NCBI GenBank assembly: GCA_018725345.1
Contig: QLUI01000080.1
Span: 1 to 7,534, forward strand
From: Bacillota bacterium
GTDB lineage: Bacteria > Bacillota > Dethiobacteria > Dethiobacterales > Dethiobacteraceae
Direction of reading: 5' to 3'
Length of the DNA stretch: 7,534 nucleotides
Shown: positions 1-6,394 of the stretch, piece by piece
How positions within the stretch are numbered: position 1 is the stretch's first letter
Layout of the letters: every line of letters begins with the position of its first letter
Program-made: the position numbers and the translations under genes
The notes under the pieces: model-generated
What the model was told of the DNA's origin: nothing
Seen by the model: only the letters and a program-made list of their open reading frames with translations
Database searches by the model: none

Positions 1-1068
1 TCATTGTTAGCCATCAGCTTGTTAGCCATTGGCTGCCCGCCGCCAGCACCAGCACCAGAGCCAACTGCGGAGGAGACGCATATCGTAATCGATATGAGAG
101 GAAGGGCAGTTGAACTACCTCGCGACATCAATAGAGCGGTCACTTTGCTTATCCCTCAGCCATCGATTGCCCATGCTCTTGGTATCAGTGGGGAAAGGAT
201 AGTTGGCATGCATCCCACATCGATGAGAGCAGTGAAGAGAGGACTTCTGTGGAAGATTGCCCCAGAGATGACATTGGCTGATACAGGATTTGTTGCTGAG
301 GGTTGGACGGTAAGTATAGAAGAGCTGCTGAAGCTGAGGCCTGATGTTGTCTTTCAATGGTGCCATTGGATAGAAGAGGCAGAAAGGATCGAGGCAATGG
401 GGATACCCGTGATCGTTATCAGTGGCGGATGGACACCTGGACCAGAGGGCACTCATAGAGATCTCGAGGAATGGGTGAGGATCACCGGCGAGGTATTCGG
501 TAAGCGGGAACGCGCTGCGGAGATAATTGCCCGGCAGAGAGAGATTCTAGAAAGAATCGGCGAGAGAACCGCCAAGATTCTAGATGAGGATAGACCAAGG
601 GTGTACTTCATGTTCACTGATTCATTGCGAACAGCCGGTGGAGATACACACATGCAGTTTTGGATAGAGGGGGCAGGTGGCATTAATGTTGCTACCGAGA
701 TTTCTGGATATACCTATGTGGGAATGGAGCAGATATTGGCTTGGAATCCTGAGGTTATCTTCATCAGTAACCGAACCGACATTATGCCGGAGGATATCCT
801 GCAGAATAGGATCGAGGGTCAGGACTGGAGACATGTGGATGCGGTGATAAATGGGCGCGTCTACAAGATCCCTCATGGGGTATTCCATTGGTCACCACCC
901 AATCTGGAACGGGTCTTACTGGTGAAATGGGCTATGCAAAAGAATTTCCCGGAGGTATTTGCCGATTTCGATATGCGGCAGATTGTCAGGGAGTTTTACA
1001 GGGAGTTTTTCGAGCACGAGTTGACCGACGAGGAAGTTAGAACGATATTACATTACGATAATAATTGA
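1..1068 (+). CDS. ABC transporter substrate-binding lipoprotein, FecB/BtuF type (5' partial)
   Basis: This is the extracytoplasmic binding protein of an iron-siderophore, heme or cobalamin class importer (periplasmic-binding family PF01497). The frame is open to the left edge, so the true start lies upstream; the TTG at 4 is probably internal to the signal peptide. A hydrophobic stretch ends in a lipobox, L-A-I-G-C, with the lipidated cysteine at 34-36, followed by a Pro/Ala-rich linker. The mature protein has the expected two lobes joined by a long charged helix (about bases 510-590), and it contains patterns typical of the family, such as RAVTLLIPQPSIAHALGI near the N-terminus and a WNPEVIFIS segment in the C-lobe (about 742-768). 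The lipid anchor suggests a monoderm-like envelope. The permease and ATPase genes follow in the same direction after a 157-base spacer. The ligand cannot be read from the sequence; iron chelates, heme, cobamides and oxyanions are all carried by this family. Confidence 0.88.
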   Translation, partial: SLLAISLLAIGCPPPAPAPEPTAEETHIVIDMRGRAVELPRDINRAVTLLIPQPSIAHALGISGERIVGMHPTSMRAVKRGLLWKIAPEMTLADTGFVAEGWTVSIEELLKLRPDVVFQWCHWIEEAERIEAMGIPVIVISGGWTPGPEGTHRDLEEWVRITGEVFGKRERAAEIIARQREILERIGERTAKILDEDRPRVYFMFTDSLRTAGGDTHMQFWIEGAGGINVATEISGYTYVGMEQILAWNPEVIFISNRTDIMPEDILQNRIEGQDWRHVDAVINGRVYKIPHGVFHWSPPNLERVLLVKWAMQKNFPEVFADFDMRQIVREFYREFFEHELTDEEVRTILHYDNN

Positions 1069-1128
1069 ACGCCGCAAAAGGAGTGCATGAATTTGGCCCA
1101 GGACTCCTTGGAAAGTGGCGAAACACAT

Positions 1129-1164
1129 CCTGTAAGGGGGTGTTGAAAGTAGCCCCCTTACAGG
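1129..1164. repeat. Perfect 12-bp inverted repeat with 12-nt loop
   Basis: CCTGTAAGGGGG (1129-1140) is exactly complementary to CCCCCTTACAGG (1153-1164), with loop 1141-1152. This is the strongest hairpin noted in the window. It lacks a following T-tract, so rho-independent termination is unlikely. It could be an mRNA-stabilising intercistronic hairpin, the core of a larger regulatory fold, or a copy of a dispersed palindromic repeat. Confidence 0.75.
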
Positions 1165-1171
1165 GTACTTT
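1143..1171 (+). promoter_or_regulatory. Candidate sigma70-type promoter for the permease-to-NifK genes
   Basis: TTGAAA (1143-1148, five of six bases of the -35 consensus) is followed after 17 bases by TACTTT (1166-1171), which keeps the T1, A2 and T6 positions of a -10 box. A transcript would begin near 1178, omit most of the hairpin region and still carry the ribosome-binding site at 1196-1204. The -35 lies in the loop of the 12-bp inverted repeat. This is a pattern match only; the main operon promoter is probably upstream of the window. Confidence 0.25.
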
Positions 1172-1208
1172 CCCCGGTAGGGATATTTGGGGTCGAAAGG
1201 AAAGAGTC

Positions 1209-1229
1209 ATGACTAGCAAAGCACGATGA
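1209..1229 (+). CDS. Possible six-codon leader ORF (MTSKAR) overlapping the permease start
   Basis: ATG at 1209 opens six codons (M-T-S-K-A-R) and its TGA (1227-1229) overlaps the permease ATG (1226-1228) as ATGA. The best ribosome-binding site in the spacer, AAAGGAAAG at 1196-1204, is placed correctly for this ATG (7 bases from AGGA) and poorly for the permease ATG (24 bases from AGGA). I infer that ribosomes may load here and re-initiate on the permease. There is no conservation evidence, so this could be chance. Confidence 0.3.
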   Translation: MTSKAR

Positions 1230-2254
1230 AAAGGGCAGTAGAAAAAAAGGGGGTTAATATAGCTCTAATCGTCGCTCTAGTGGCATTACCGATTATAGCC
1301 TTGTTTGCCTCTCTCACCTTGGGGCGGTATGAAATATCGCTAGGGAGCGCGTTTAGCATTCTCACCTCACGCATCTTACCAATCGAGCCAACCTGGACTG
1401 AGATAGAGGAAACGGTGGTTTTCCAGATAAGGCTCCCTCGGGTGCTGATGGCCATGCTGGCAGGAGCGGGTTTGTCCATCGCAGGGGCATCATTTCAGGG
1501 GCTCTTCCAGAATCCGCTGGTGAGCCCCCATATACTTGGCGTTGCGGCCGGGGCCGGGTTTGGAGCTGCCTTGGGAATATTAATCGGTGGCCCGGCAGCA
1601 ATTATTCAGTTGTTTGCCTTTGCTTTTGGTATCACGGCTATCTTCGGGGCCTACATGATAAGCAGGACGCGAATGGGGAGTTCCCTTCTCATGCTGGTAT
1701 TGGCGGGGATGATAATCGGAGCTTTTTTCACGGCCTTAATCTCATTAGTAAAGTATGTTGCCGACCCCGAGGAACAATTACCTACAATCGTGTTCTGGCT
1801 CATGGGGAGCATGGCCGGGGCTTCCTACAAAGACCTCTTGTGGGGAGCGCCACCAATTTTTATTGGCAGTTCGATACTCCTCCTACTGAGGTGGAGGATT
1901 AACGTATTATCTTTGAGTGAGGAAGAGGCACAATCGCTTGGCATTAATGTCCAATGGCTAAGATGGATTGTCATTATAGCTTCCACCATGATAACCGCTG
2001 CAGTGGTTTCTCTATGCGGGATAGTGGGATGGATTGGTCTGGTGATTCCACATGTGGGGAGAATGCTGGTGGGCCCCAATCATAAAGTGTTGCTGCCGGC
2101 CTGTGTTTCTATCGGTGCCTCTTATTTACTGCTTGTTGATAATGTAGCCAGAGCAGCGACCGCTGCCGAGATTCCTATAAGCATACTCACTGCCCTCATT
2201 GGGGCGCCATTTTTTGTATATCTGCTGAGAAGAACAGGGGGTAAATGGGCATGA
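1226..2254 (+). CDS. FecCD-family ABC transporter permease
   Basis: Integral membrane subunit of the importer, expected to form a homodimeric channel. Its 342 residues are a normal length for the FecCD/BtuC family (PF01032), and about ten hydrophobic segments are visible, the first at residues 10-32. Diagnostic family stretches are present: RLPRVLMAMLAGAG with the FQGLFQNPL motif (69-98), the cytoplasmic loop EEEAQSLGIN (232-241) that docks on the ATPase, GIVGWIGLVIPHVGR (265-279), and EIPISILTALIGAPFF (315-330) near the C-terminus. The start at 1226 has no close Shine-Dalgarno of its own and may be served by re-initiation from the short ORF ending on it. Its stop overlaps the ATPase start as ATGA (2251-2254), indicating translational coupling. 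Substrate specificity cannot be assigned. Confidence 0.95.
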   Translation: MKRAVEKKGVNIALIVALVALPIIALFASLTLGRYEISLGSAFSILTSRILPIEPTWTEIEETVVFQIRLPRVLMAMLAGAGLSIAGASFQGLFQNPLVSPHILGVAAGAGFGAALGILIGGPAAIIQLFAFAFGITAIFGAYMISRTRMGSSLLMLVLAGMIIGAFFTALISLVKYVADPEEQLPTIVFWLMGSMAGASYKDLLWGAPPIFIGSSILLLLRWRINVLSLSEEEAQSLGINVQWLRWIVIIASTMITAAVVSLCGIVGWIGLVIPHVGRMLVGPNHKVLLPACVSIGASYLLLVDNVARAATAAEIPISILTALIGAPFFVYLLRRTGGKWA

Positions 2255-3084
2255 TAATCGAGGTCAAAAACGCTGAGTTTGGATATGACGGGAGAGGCAG
2301 TGTGTTCGAAGACGTTGGATTTTCGGTAGGAGAAGGTGAAATTCTTAGCATCCTGGGTCCAAATGGTTGTGGCAAAACCACTTTGCTCAAATGCATAAAT
2401 GCCTTGCTCAAACTAAGGAAAGGCGAAGTGCTTATAGAAGGAAAGAGAGTTAATTCGCTGAGAAAGAGTGATGTCGGCAAGAAAATCGGGTATGTACCCC
2501 AAAGCCATGGCTCGACCTTCCCTTACTCGGTGCTGGAAATAGTGCTTATGGGAAGGGCACCACATTTGGGTTTATTTTCTTCTCCATCGGCTAAGGATGT
2601 TGAGATAGCTAAAGAAGCGATCGAAATGTTGGGCATATCTCATTTAATGAATCGGCCTTATTCTCAAACGAGTGGGGGAGAGGCTCAGCTCGTCTTGATC
2701 GCTAGGGCGTTGGCAGCAGAGCCAATAGCGCTTCTACTTGATGAGCCAACATCTCACTTAGATCTCAAAAATCAGATGGTTATTCTGAGCTTTTTAGAGA
2801 AATTGGGTGAAAATGAAGGGATCGCCATTATAATGACCACTCATTTCCCAGACCATGCCTTATCGATTTCTCATAAGGCACTTCTATTGAGCAATAAGGG
2901 AAATGGTATGGTGGGCAACACGGGGGATGTAATCACAGAAGATAATCTAAGGGATATATTTGGGCTAGATGTAAGGATAATTTCGGTTAAAGATGGAGAA
3001 AACAGCATCAAAACTGTCGTTCCACTCAGAAAGGGGAGCTTCGACCGAAAGCAAAAACTAAAAGGAGGTATCTACAATTCATGA
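2251..3084 (+). CDS. FecE/BtuD-type ABC transporter ATP-binding protein
   Basis: Cytoplasmic ATPase that drives the importer. I chose ATG 2251 over ATG 2245 (two codons longer) because AGGGGG at 2236-2241 is 9 bases from 2251 but only 3 from 2245, and because 2251 gives the ATGA overlap with the permease stop. Numbering from 2251: Walker A GPNGCGKT (36-43), Q-loop Gln 84, signature TSGGE (140-144, Thr in place of the usual Leu), Walker B LLLDE ending at Glu 165, D-loop SHLD (168-171) and switch His 198. All catalytic motifs are intact, and the length (277 residues) is normal, with a basic C-terminal tail. This gene looks more AT-rich than the reductase genes that follow. Its stop overlaps the NifH-like start as ATGA (3081-3084), tying the transporter to the reductase. 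Confidence 0.95.
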   Translation: MIIEVKNAEFGYDGRGSVFEDVGFSVGEGEILSILGPNGCGKTTLLKCINALLKLRKGEVLIEGKRVNSLRKSDVGKKIGYVPQSHGSTFPYSVLEIVLMGRAPHLGLFSSPSAKDVEIAKEAIEMLGISHLMNRPYSQTSGGEAQLVLIARALAAEPIALLLDEPTSHLDLKNQMVILSFLEKLGENEGIAIIMTTHFPDHALSISHKALLLSNKGNGMVGNTGDVITEDNLRDIFGLDVRIISVKDGENSIKTVVPLRKGSFDRKQKLKGGIYNS

Positions 3085-3839
3085 AAAAGATTGCAATTTA
3101 TGGCAAGGGGGGCATCGGCAAGTCAACGATTACCAGCTCGCTGTCAGTCGGCCTCTCCATTCTGGGGTACAGGGTGATGCAGATTGGCTGCGACCCCAAA
3201 GCCGATTCAACCATCAACCTGACTAATGGTCGGTCGGCTATCCCCGTCATGACTCACCTCAGGGAGCATGGCATCTGTTCCTCGCTGTCGGACGTTGTAG
3301 TTGAAGGGGTTAACGGCATCATCTGCGTGGAGGCGGGGGGGCCCACCCCAGGGCTTGGCTGTGCCGGACGGGGCATCATCGCTACCTTAAACACGCTTGA
3401 GGACCTGCACGCATTTGCGGTGTATCGTCCCGATTTTGTCTTCTTCGATGTGCTTGGCGATGTTGTCTGCGGCGGATTTGCCATGCCCATTCGAGAAGGA
3501 TACGCCGACGAGGTCATTATCATGACCTCGGGAGAAAAAATGTCCCTGTTTGCCGCGCGCAACATCAAAACCGCCATCGACAACTTTGCCGACCGTAATT
3601 ACGCCCGATTGCGCGGTCTGATCCTGAACCGGCGCGGGATTAATGATGAGGAGAGTATCGTTCGGAGGTTCGCCCACGAGATTGACGCTGAGATAATCGG
3701 TGACATTCCTCGCGACAATAATATTCAGCTTTACGAAGAGCAGAACAAGACGGTTATCCAGGGGGACCCTGAATTACCGATTTCGCAGGCTATCCTGAAT
3801 GTAGCTCGCCATATAGCCGGGAATGGGGGAAAATCATGA
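3081..3839 (+). CDS. NifH-like nitrogenase iron protein (ATP-dependent electron donor)
   Basis: Homodimeric [4Fe-4S] ATPase that passes low-potential electrons to the component-1 partner encoded next. The P-loop GKGGIGKST (8-16), the CDPKADST switch (37-44), and the cluster cysteines Cys94 in GLGCAGRG and Cys130 in DVLGDVVCGGFAMPIR are all present. The latter stretch matches true NifH essentially residue for residue. Arg97 sits where NifH is ADP-ribosylated in some diazotrophs. At 252 residues it is shorter than typical NifH (about 270-295), mainly by a trimmed C-terminus. The start has a strong AAAGGAGGT site (3061-3069) and overlaps the ATPase stop. The context, with component-1 subunits that seem to lack FeMo-cofactor ligands, argues for a nitrogenase-like reductase rather than dinitrogen fixation. 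No nifE, nifN or nifB is visible in the window. Confidence 0.93.
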   Translation: MKKIAIYGKGGIGKSTITSSLSVGLSILGYRVMQIGCDPKADSTINLTNGRSAIPVMTHLREHGICSSLSDVVVEGVNGIICVEAGGPTPGLGCAGRGIIATLNTLEDLHAFAVYRPDFVFFDVLGDVVCGGFAMPIREGYADEVIIMTSGEKMSLFAARNIKTAIDNFADRNYARLRGLILNRRGINDEESIVRRFAHEIDAEIIGDIPRDNNIQLYEEQNKTVIQGDPELPISQAILNVARHIAGNGGKS

Positions 3840-5146
3840 GCAGCAATGCGTTCTACCTGCCCATTAGCGAAGTAGGAGGTGTGGGGTCACACTGGCAGCG
3901 CAAAGTGATGCCATCTAACTGCCTTCATTACTGTCCCCCCAGCGCCGGGGGCTGGGGCATTATCCGGGTGGGGCTGCTCGTTCCCGAGTCAGTGATGCTG
4001 TTTGTCTCGCCCGCCGGATGCGGCCGCCACGGTGCGATTGCCGGTATCCAGCTTGGTTTTAAGAAACGCCTCTTCCTCCTGTACCTGGGTGAGGTGGATA
4101 TCGTCACCGGACAGCACATGGAAAGGATTCCACAGGCAGTGGCTGACATCCTGGCTACGGCCCAGCGGCGGCCCAAGGCGCTACTCATCTGCGCCACCTG
4201 CGTCGACGCACTGCTCGGCTCCGACTACGATGGCCTTACCCGGCAGCTGGAAGCTGAGCACAAGATACCAGTGCGCATCTGTCATATGGACCCCATCGCC
4301 ATGGATGGCAAGACGCCACCGCCACTCACCGTACAGGAGGCCGTCTACAGCTTTCTCCAGCCATCGAGACAGAAGGAGCCTGCGGTCAATATTATTGGCA
4401 ACTTTGCTCCCATCGATGCCGAGAGCGAGTTCTATGACGTGATGGCTGATGCCGGCATAGGAGCTGTCAGGCATATCGCAGCCTGCTCCAGCCTGGAAGA
4501 ATTTCAACTGATGAGCCGCTCCACACACAACGTCCTCATCAAGCAGGGAGGCCGTCTGGCCGTGCGACAGATGCAGGAAAGGCTTGGAATCCCATTTTGT
4601 TTCGCGCCGGTCGCATATGGTCTTGAGACGATTGCTCAGACTTATCACACTCTAGGGGAATTTCTCGGTGTTGAACTATGTACCGAAAGATATCGTGAAG
4701 AGGCTGAAGAGGCTATCAATTCCTATCAGTCCGCGCTGGGGCCATTATCCGTGGCAGTGGGCTCGACGGCAAATGCCAGCCCCTTCGAGCTCGCCCGCGC
4801 CTTGACGGAATACGGTTTTCGGGTGCGGTATGTCTTCGCCGACCTGATTCTTGATTTCGATGTGGAGCATGTCGAATGGCTCAAGCATCACACCCCTGAT
4901 GTCGAGGTGTTTACCAATGTTCACCCGACCATGGTAGACTTTCTCAACTGTGGGCTGATGGCAGACCTGGCGGTGGGGTTCGACGCCGGATACTTCTGTT
5001 CCGGGGCAAAAACGGTGCCGCTGACCCTTGATAGTCAACCATACGGTTATCGAGGGGTGATATCCCTATTGCGGGAGATGCTTAATGCCTTTGAGCATCC
5101 CTCAAACCACCGAGAGCAGATGTATGCCTCCGGCATGGTTATATAG
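3836..5146 (+). CDS. NifD-like component-1 subunit of a nitrogenase-like reductase
   Basis: Nitrogenase component-1 family (PF00148), 436 residues, shorter than NifD (about 480). By eye, three P-cluster-type cysteines align with NifD Cys62, Cys88 and Cys154: Cys33 (or Cys29) in NCLHYCPPS, Cys62 in SPAGCGRHG, and Cys122 in CATCVDALLGSDYD. Around residue 235, where NifD has its FeMo-cofactor cysteine (16 residues before a shared G-I-P motif), there is no cysteine. No histidine occurs 7 residues before the conserved PY-GY motif (402-405), where NifD has His442. The subunit therefore probably carries an electron-relay cluster but not FeMo-co. ATG 3836 overlaps the NifH-like stop as ATGA; a GGGGGA site lies just upstream. 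The NifK-like partner starts 12 bases downstream. Substrate unknown; homologous enzymes reduce tetrapyrrole rings or C-S bonds. Confidence 0.88.
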   Translation: MSSNAFYLPISEVGGVGSHWQRKVMPSNCLHYCPPSAGGWGIIRVGLLVPESVMLFVSPAGCGRHGAIAGIQLGFKKRLFLLYLGEVDIVTGQHMERIPQAVADILATAQRRPKALLICATCVDALLGSDYDGLTRQLEAEHKIPVRICHMDPIAMDGKTPPPLTVQEAVYSFLQPSRQKEPAVNIIGNFAPIDAESEFYDVMADAGIGAVRHIAACSSLEEFQLMSRSTHNVLIKQGGRLAVRQMQERLGIPFCFAPVAYGLETIAQTYHTLGEFLGVELCTERYREEAEEAINSYQSALGPLSVAVGSTANASPFELARALTEYGFRVRYVFADLILDFDVEHVEWLKHHTPDVEVFTNVHPTMVDFLNCGLMADLAVGFDAGYFCSGAKTVPLTLDSQPYGYRGVISLLREMLNAFEHPSNHREQMYASGMVI

Positions 5147-5158
5147 GAGAGTGTAAAA

Positions 5159-6373
5159 GTGAAAGGATTGTATAAAGTATTACCCCCGTTTACCCCTGAC
5201 TATTCAGGGGTTTGCTCAGTATTGTTTGAACTGGGCGGGATCGTGGTGATTCATGACGCTTGCGGCTGCACCGGGAACTTCACCGGTTATGACGAGCCGC
5301 GCTGGTATGGTAGCTCAAGTGCTGTGTTTAGCTCCGAATTGAGAGAGGTTGACGCCGTGCTGGGAGACGATAAGAAGCTGCTCGGCAGGCTCGAAAATGC
5401 TGCTCATATCCTGGGCCGGAGTTTTGTTGCCATCACCGGTAGCCCGGCACCAATGGTTATAGGGACGGACTACGAGGCTCTCGCCCATATTCTCTCGCAA
5501 AGGACGGGGCTCCCGGTGCTTACATTCGACACCAATGGTATGCACTATTACGACCGCGGCGCGTCCCTGGCTTTTATGGAGTTAGCCCGACGGTTCGTGA
5601 AACCGGCTTCCATCAGCATTGAGACCGGTGTCAACATCATCGGGGCAACCCCACTTGACCTCGGCAACAGGCAACAGGTGGAGAAGCTTATCTCGCTATT
5701 ATCCAGTGCCGGGTGCCGGATAGTTTCCTGCTGGACTATGGGCTCTACACTCGATGACATTGCTCAGTCAGCACAGGCTCGATTGAATATCGTGATATCC
5801 CGTACTGGTCTTGAAGCAGCACGGTATCTGGAGAGCGAATATAAGATTCCCTATGTGGCAGGTATTCCTATCGGAAGTGCGCCTACCCGTTCCTTTATTG
5901 ATGCTATCCGGTTGTGGCTTGGCATCAATGGTAAACCGGCCGCACCCCATAATGCCAGCGAGCCAGTGGCCGGCGTCCATAACGCTCTCATAATCGGGGA
6001 GCAGGTAACCAGTAATGCTGTCCGCGACTGTCTGCGCCTGGATATGGGGATTACCAATGTAACTGTAGCCTCATTCTTCGGGGTGGACCAGGCACTGCTG
6101 AAGGAGATTGACAGGTATCTCGATGGTGAGGACGACTTGACGGCACTGGTAAAGGAGCATCAATACGATGTCATCATCGGCGATCCTCTGTACCGCGACC
6201 TGGTAGCACCTTTCTGGGAGGGCTGCTACGTTGCCTTTCCTCATGTCGCACTCTCCGGTCGTCTCTACTGGGACAGCGGCTTCGATTGCATCGGCGAGGC
6301 GGGTCTCGCGCTGCTTCGAGAAGGAATTCTAAGCGAATCGAGCGGCATAAGTGTAGCTGAAAGAGTAAAATAA
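5159..6373 (+). CDS. NifK-like component-1 subunit of a nitrogenase-like reductase
   Basis: Second component-1 subunit (PF00148 family), 404 residues, much shorter than NifK (about 520) and close to BchB/CfbD-sized proteins. It starts at GTG 5159, preceded by AGGAGAG (5145-5151), 12 bases after the NifD-like stop. Cys19 (YSGVCSVLFELGG) and Cys37 (DACGCTGN; Cys35 is nearby) align with NifK Cys70 and Cys95. The third ligand, NifK Cys153, would fall in the stretch ITGSPAPMVIGTDY and is replaced by Ser95/Pro96. A DPOR-like or modified cluster at the subunit interface is therefore expected, rather than a standard eight-iron P-cluster. A substrate pocket would lie between the domains; other cysteines (186, 191, 291, 356, 377) have no evident nitrogenase counterpart. 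It most likely forms an alpha2beta2 complex with the preceding gene product. No terminator is visible after the stop. Confidence 0.87.
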   Translation: MKGLYKVLPPFTPDYSGVCSVLFELGGIVVIHDACGCTGNFTGYDEPRWYGSSSAVFSSELREVDAVLGDDKKLLGRLENAAHILGRSFVAITGSPAPMVIGTDYEALAHILSQRTGLPVLTFDTNGMHYYDRGASLAFMELARRFVKPASISIETGVNIIGATPLDLGNRQQVEKLISLLSSAGCRIVSCWTMGSTLDDIAQSAQARLNIVISRTGLEAARYLESEYKIPYVAGIPIGSAPTRSFIDAIRLWLGINGKPAAPHNASEPVAGVHNALIIGEQVTSNAVRDCLRLDMGITNVTVASFFGVDQALLKEIDRYLDGEDDLTALVKEHQYDVIIGDPLYRDLVAPFWEGCYVAFPHVALSGRLYWDSGFDCIGEAGLALLREGILSESSGISVAERVK

Positions 6374-6394
6374 AAAAGTTGAGAGGGAGAACAA

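Larger units (their letters stand above)
1078..1204 (+). promoter_or_regulatory. Structured intercistronic leader with competing stems, possible riboregulator
   Basis: The spacer between binding protein and permease is dense in inverted repeats. AAGGAGT (1078-1084) pairs with ACTCCTT (1103-1109). Directly adjacent, GGAAAGT (1110-1116) can pair with ACTTTCC (1167-1173), enclosing a perfect 12-bp stem, 1129-1140 with 1153-1164. The loop of that stem carries GAAAGTA (1145-1151), which matches the same TACTTTC strand (1166-1172). The ribosome-binding region GGAAAG (1199-1204) can also pair with CTTTCC (1168-1173). One strand therefore has three mutually exclusive partners, one of them the downstream Shine-Dalgarno, as in translation-control switches. 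I see no match to the cobalamin riboswitch B12 box. A simpler role is an mRNA-stabilising hairpin that raises binding-protein expression above that of the permease. No T-run follows, so it is not an intrinsic terminator. Confidence 0.45.

Noticed and set aside
542..584. Direct repeat AGATTCTAGA at 542-551 and 575-584
   Set aside because: Lies within the binding-protein helix (ILERIG / ILDEDR) at an 11-residue spacing; a short coincidence of codon use, not a mobile-element or attachment-site signal.
1042..1070. Fur-box-like AT-rich stretch CGATAATAATTGAAC at the end of the binding-protein gene
   Set aside because: Only 9 of 15 positions match and it overlaps coding sequence and the stop codon.
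1078..1204. Cobalamin riboswitch
   Set aside because: The importer type made this worth checking, but I find no B12-box-like conserved segment and the length is too short for the full aptamer.
4002..4442. 146-codon plus-strand ORF inside the NifD-like gene
   Set aside because: It is a shifted frame of a clear component-1 gene, rich in Arg/Ser/Pro from GC-rich codons, with no recognisable domain or ribosome-binding site.
4181..4648. 155-codon minus-strand ORF opposite the NifD-like gene
   Set aside because: Antisense shadow of a strongly supported gene; the protein resembles nothing I know.
3081..6373. True molybdenum nitrogenase operon
   Set aside because: The component-1 subunits are short and lack identifiable FeMo-cofactor ligands and a third NifK cysteine; no nifE, nifN or nifB is present in the window.
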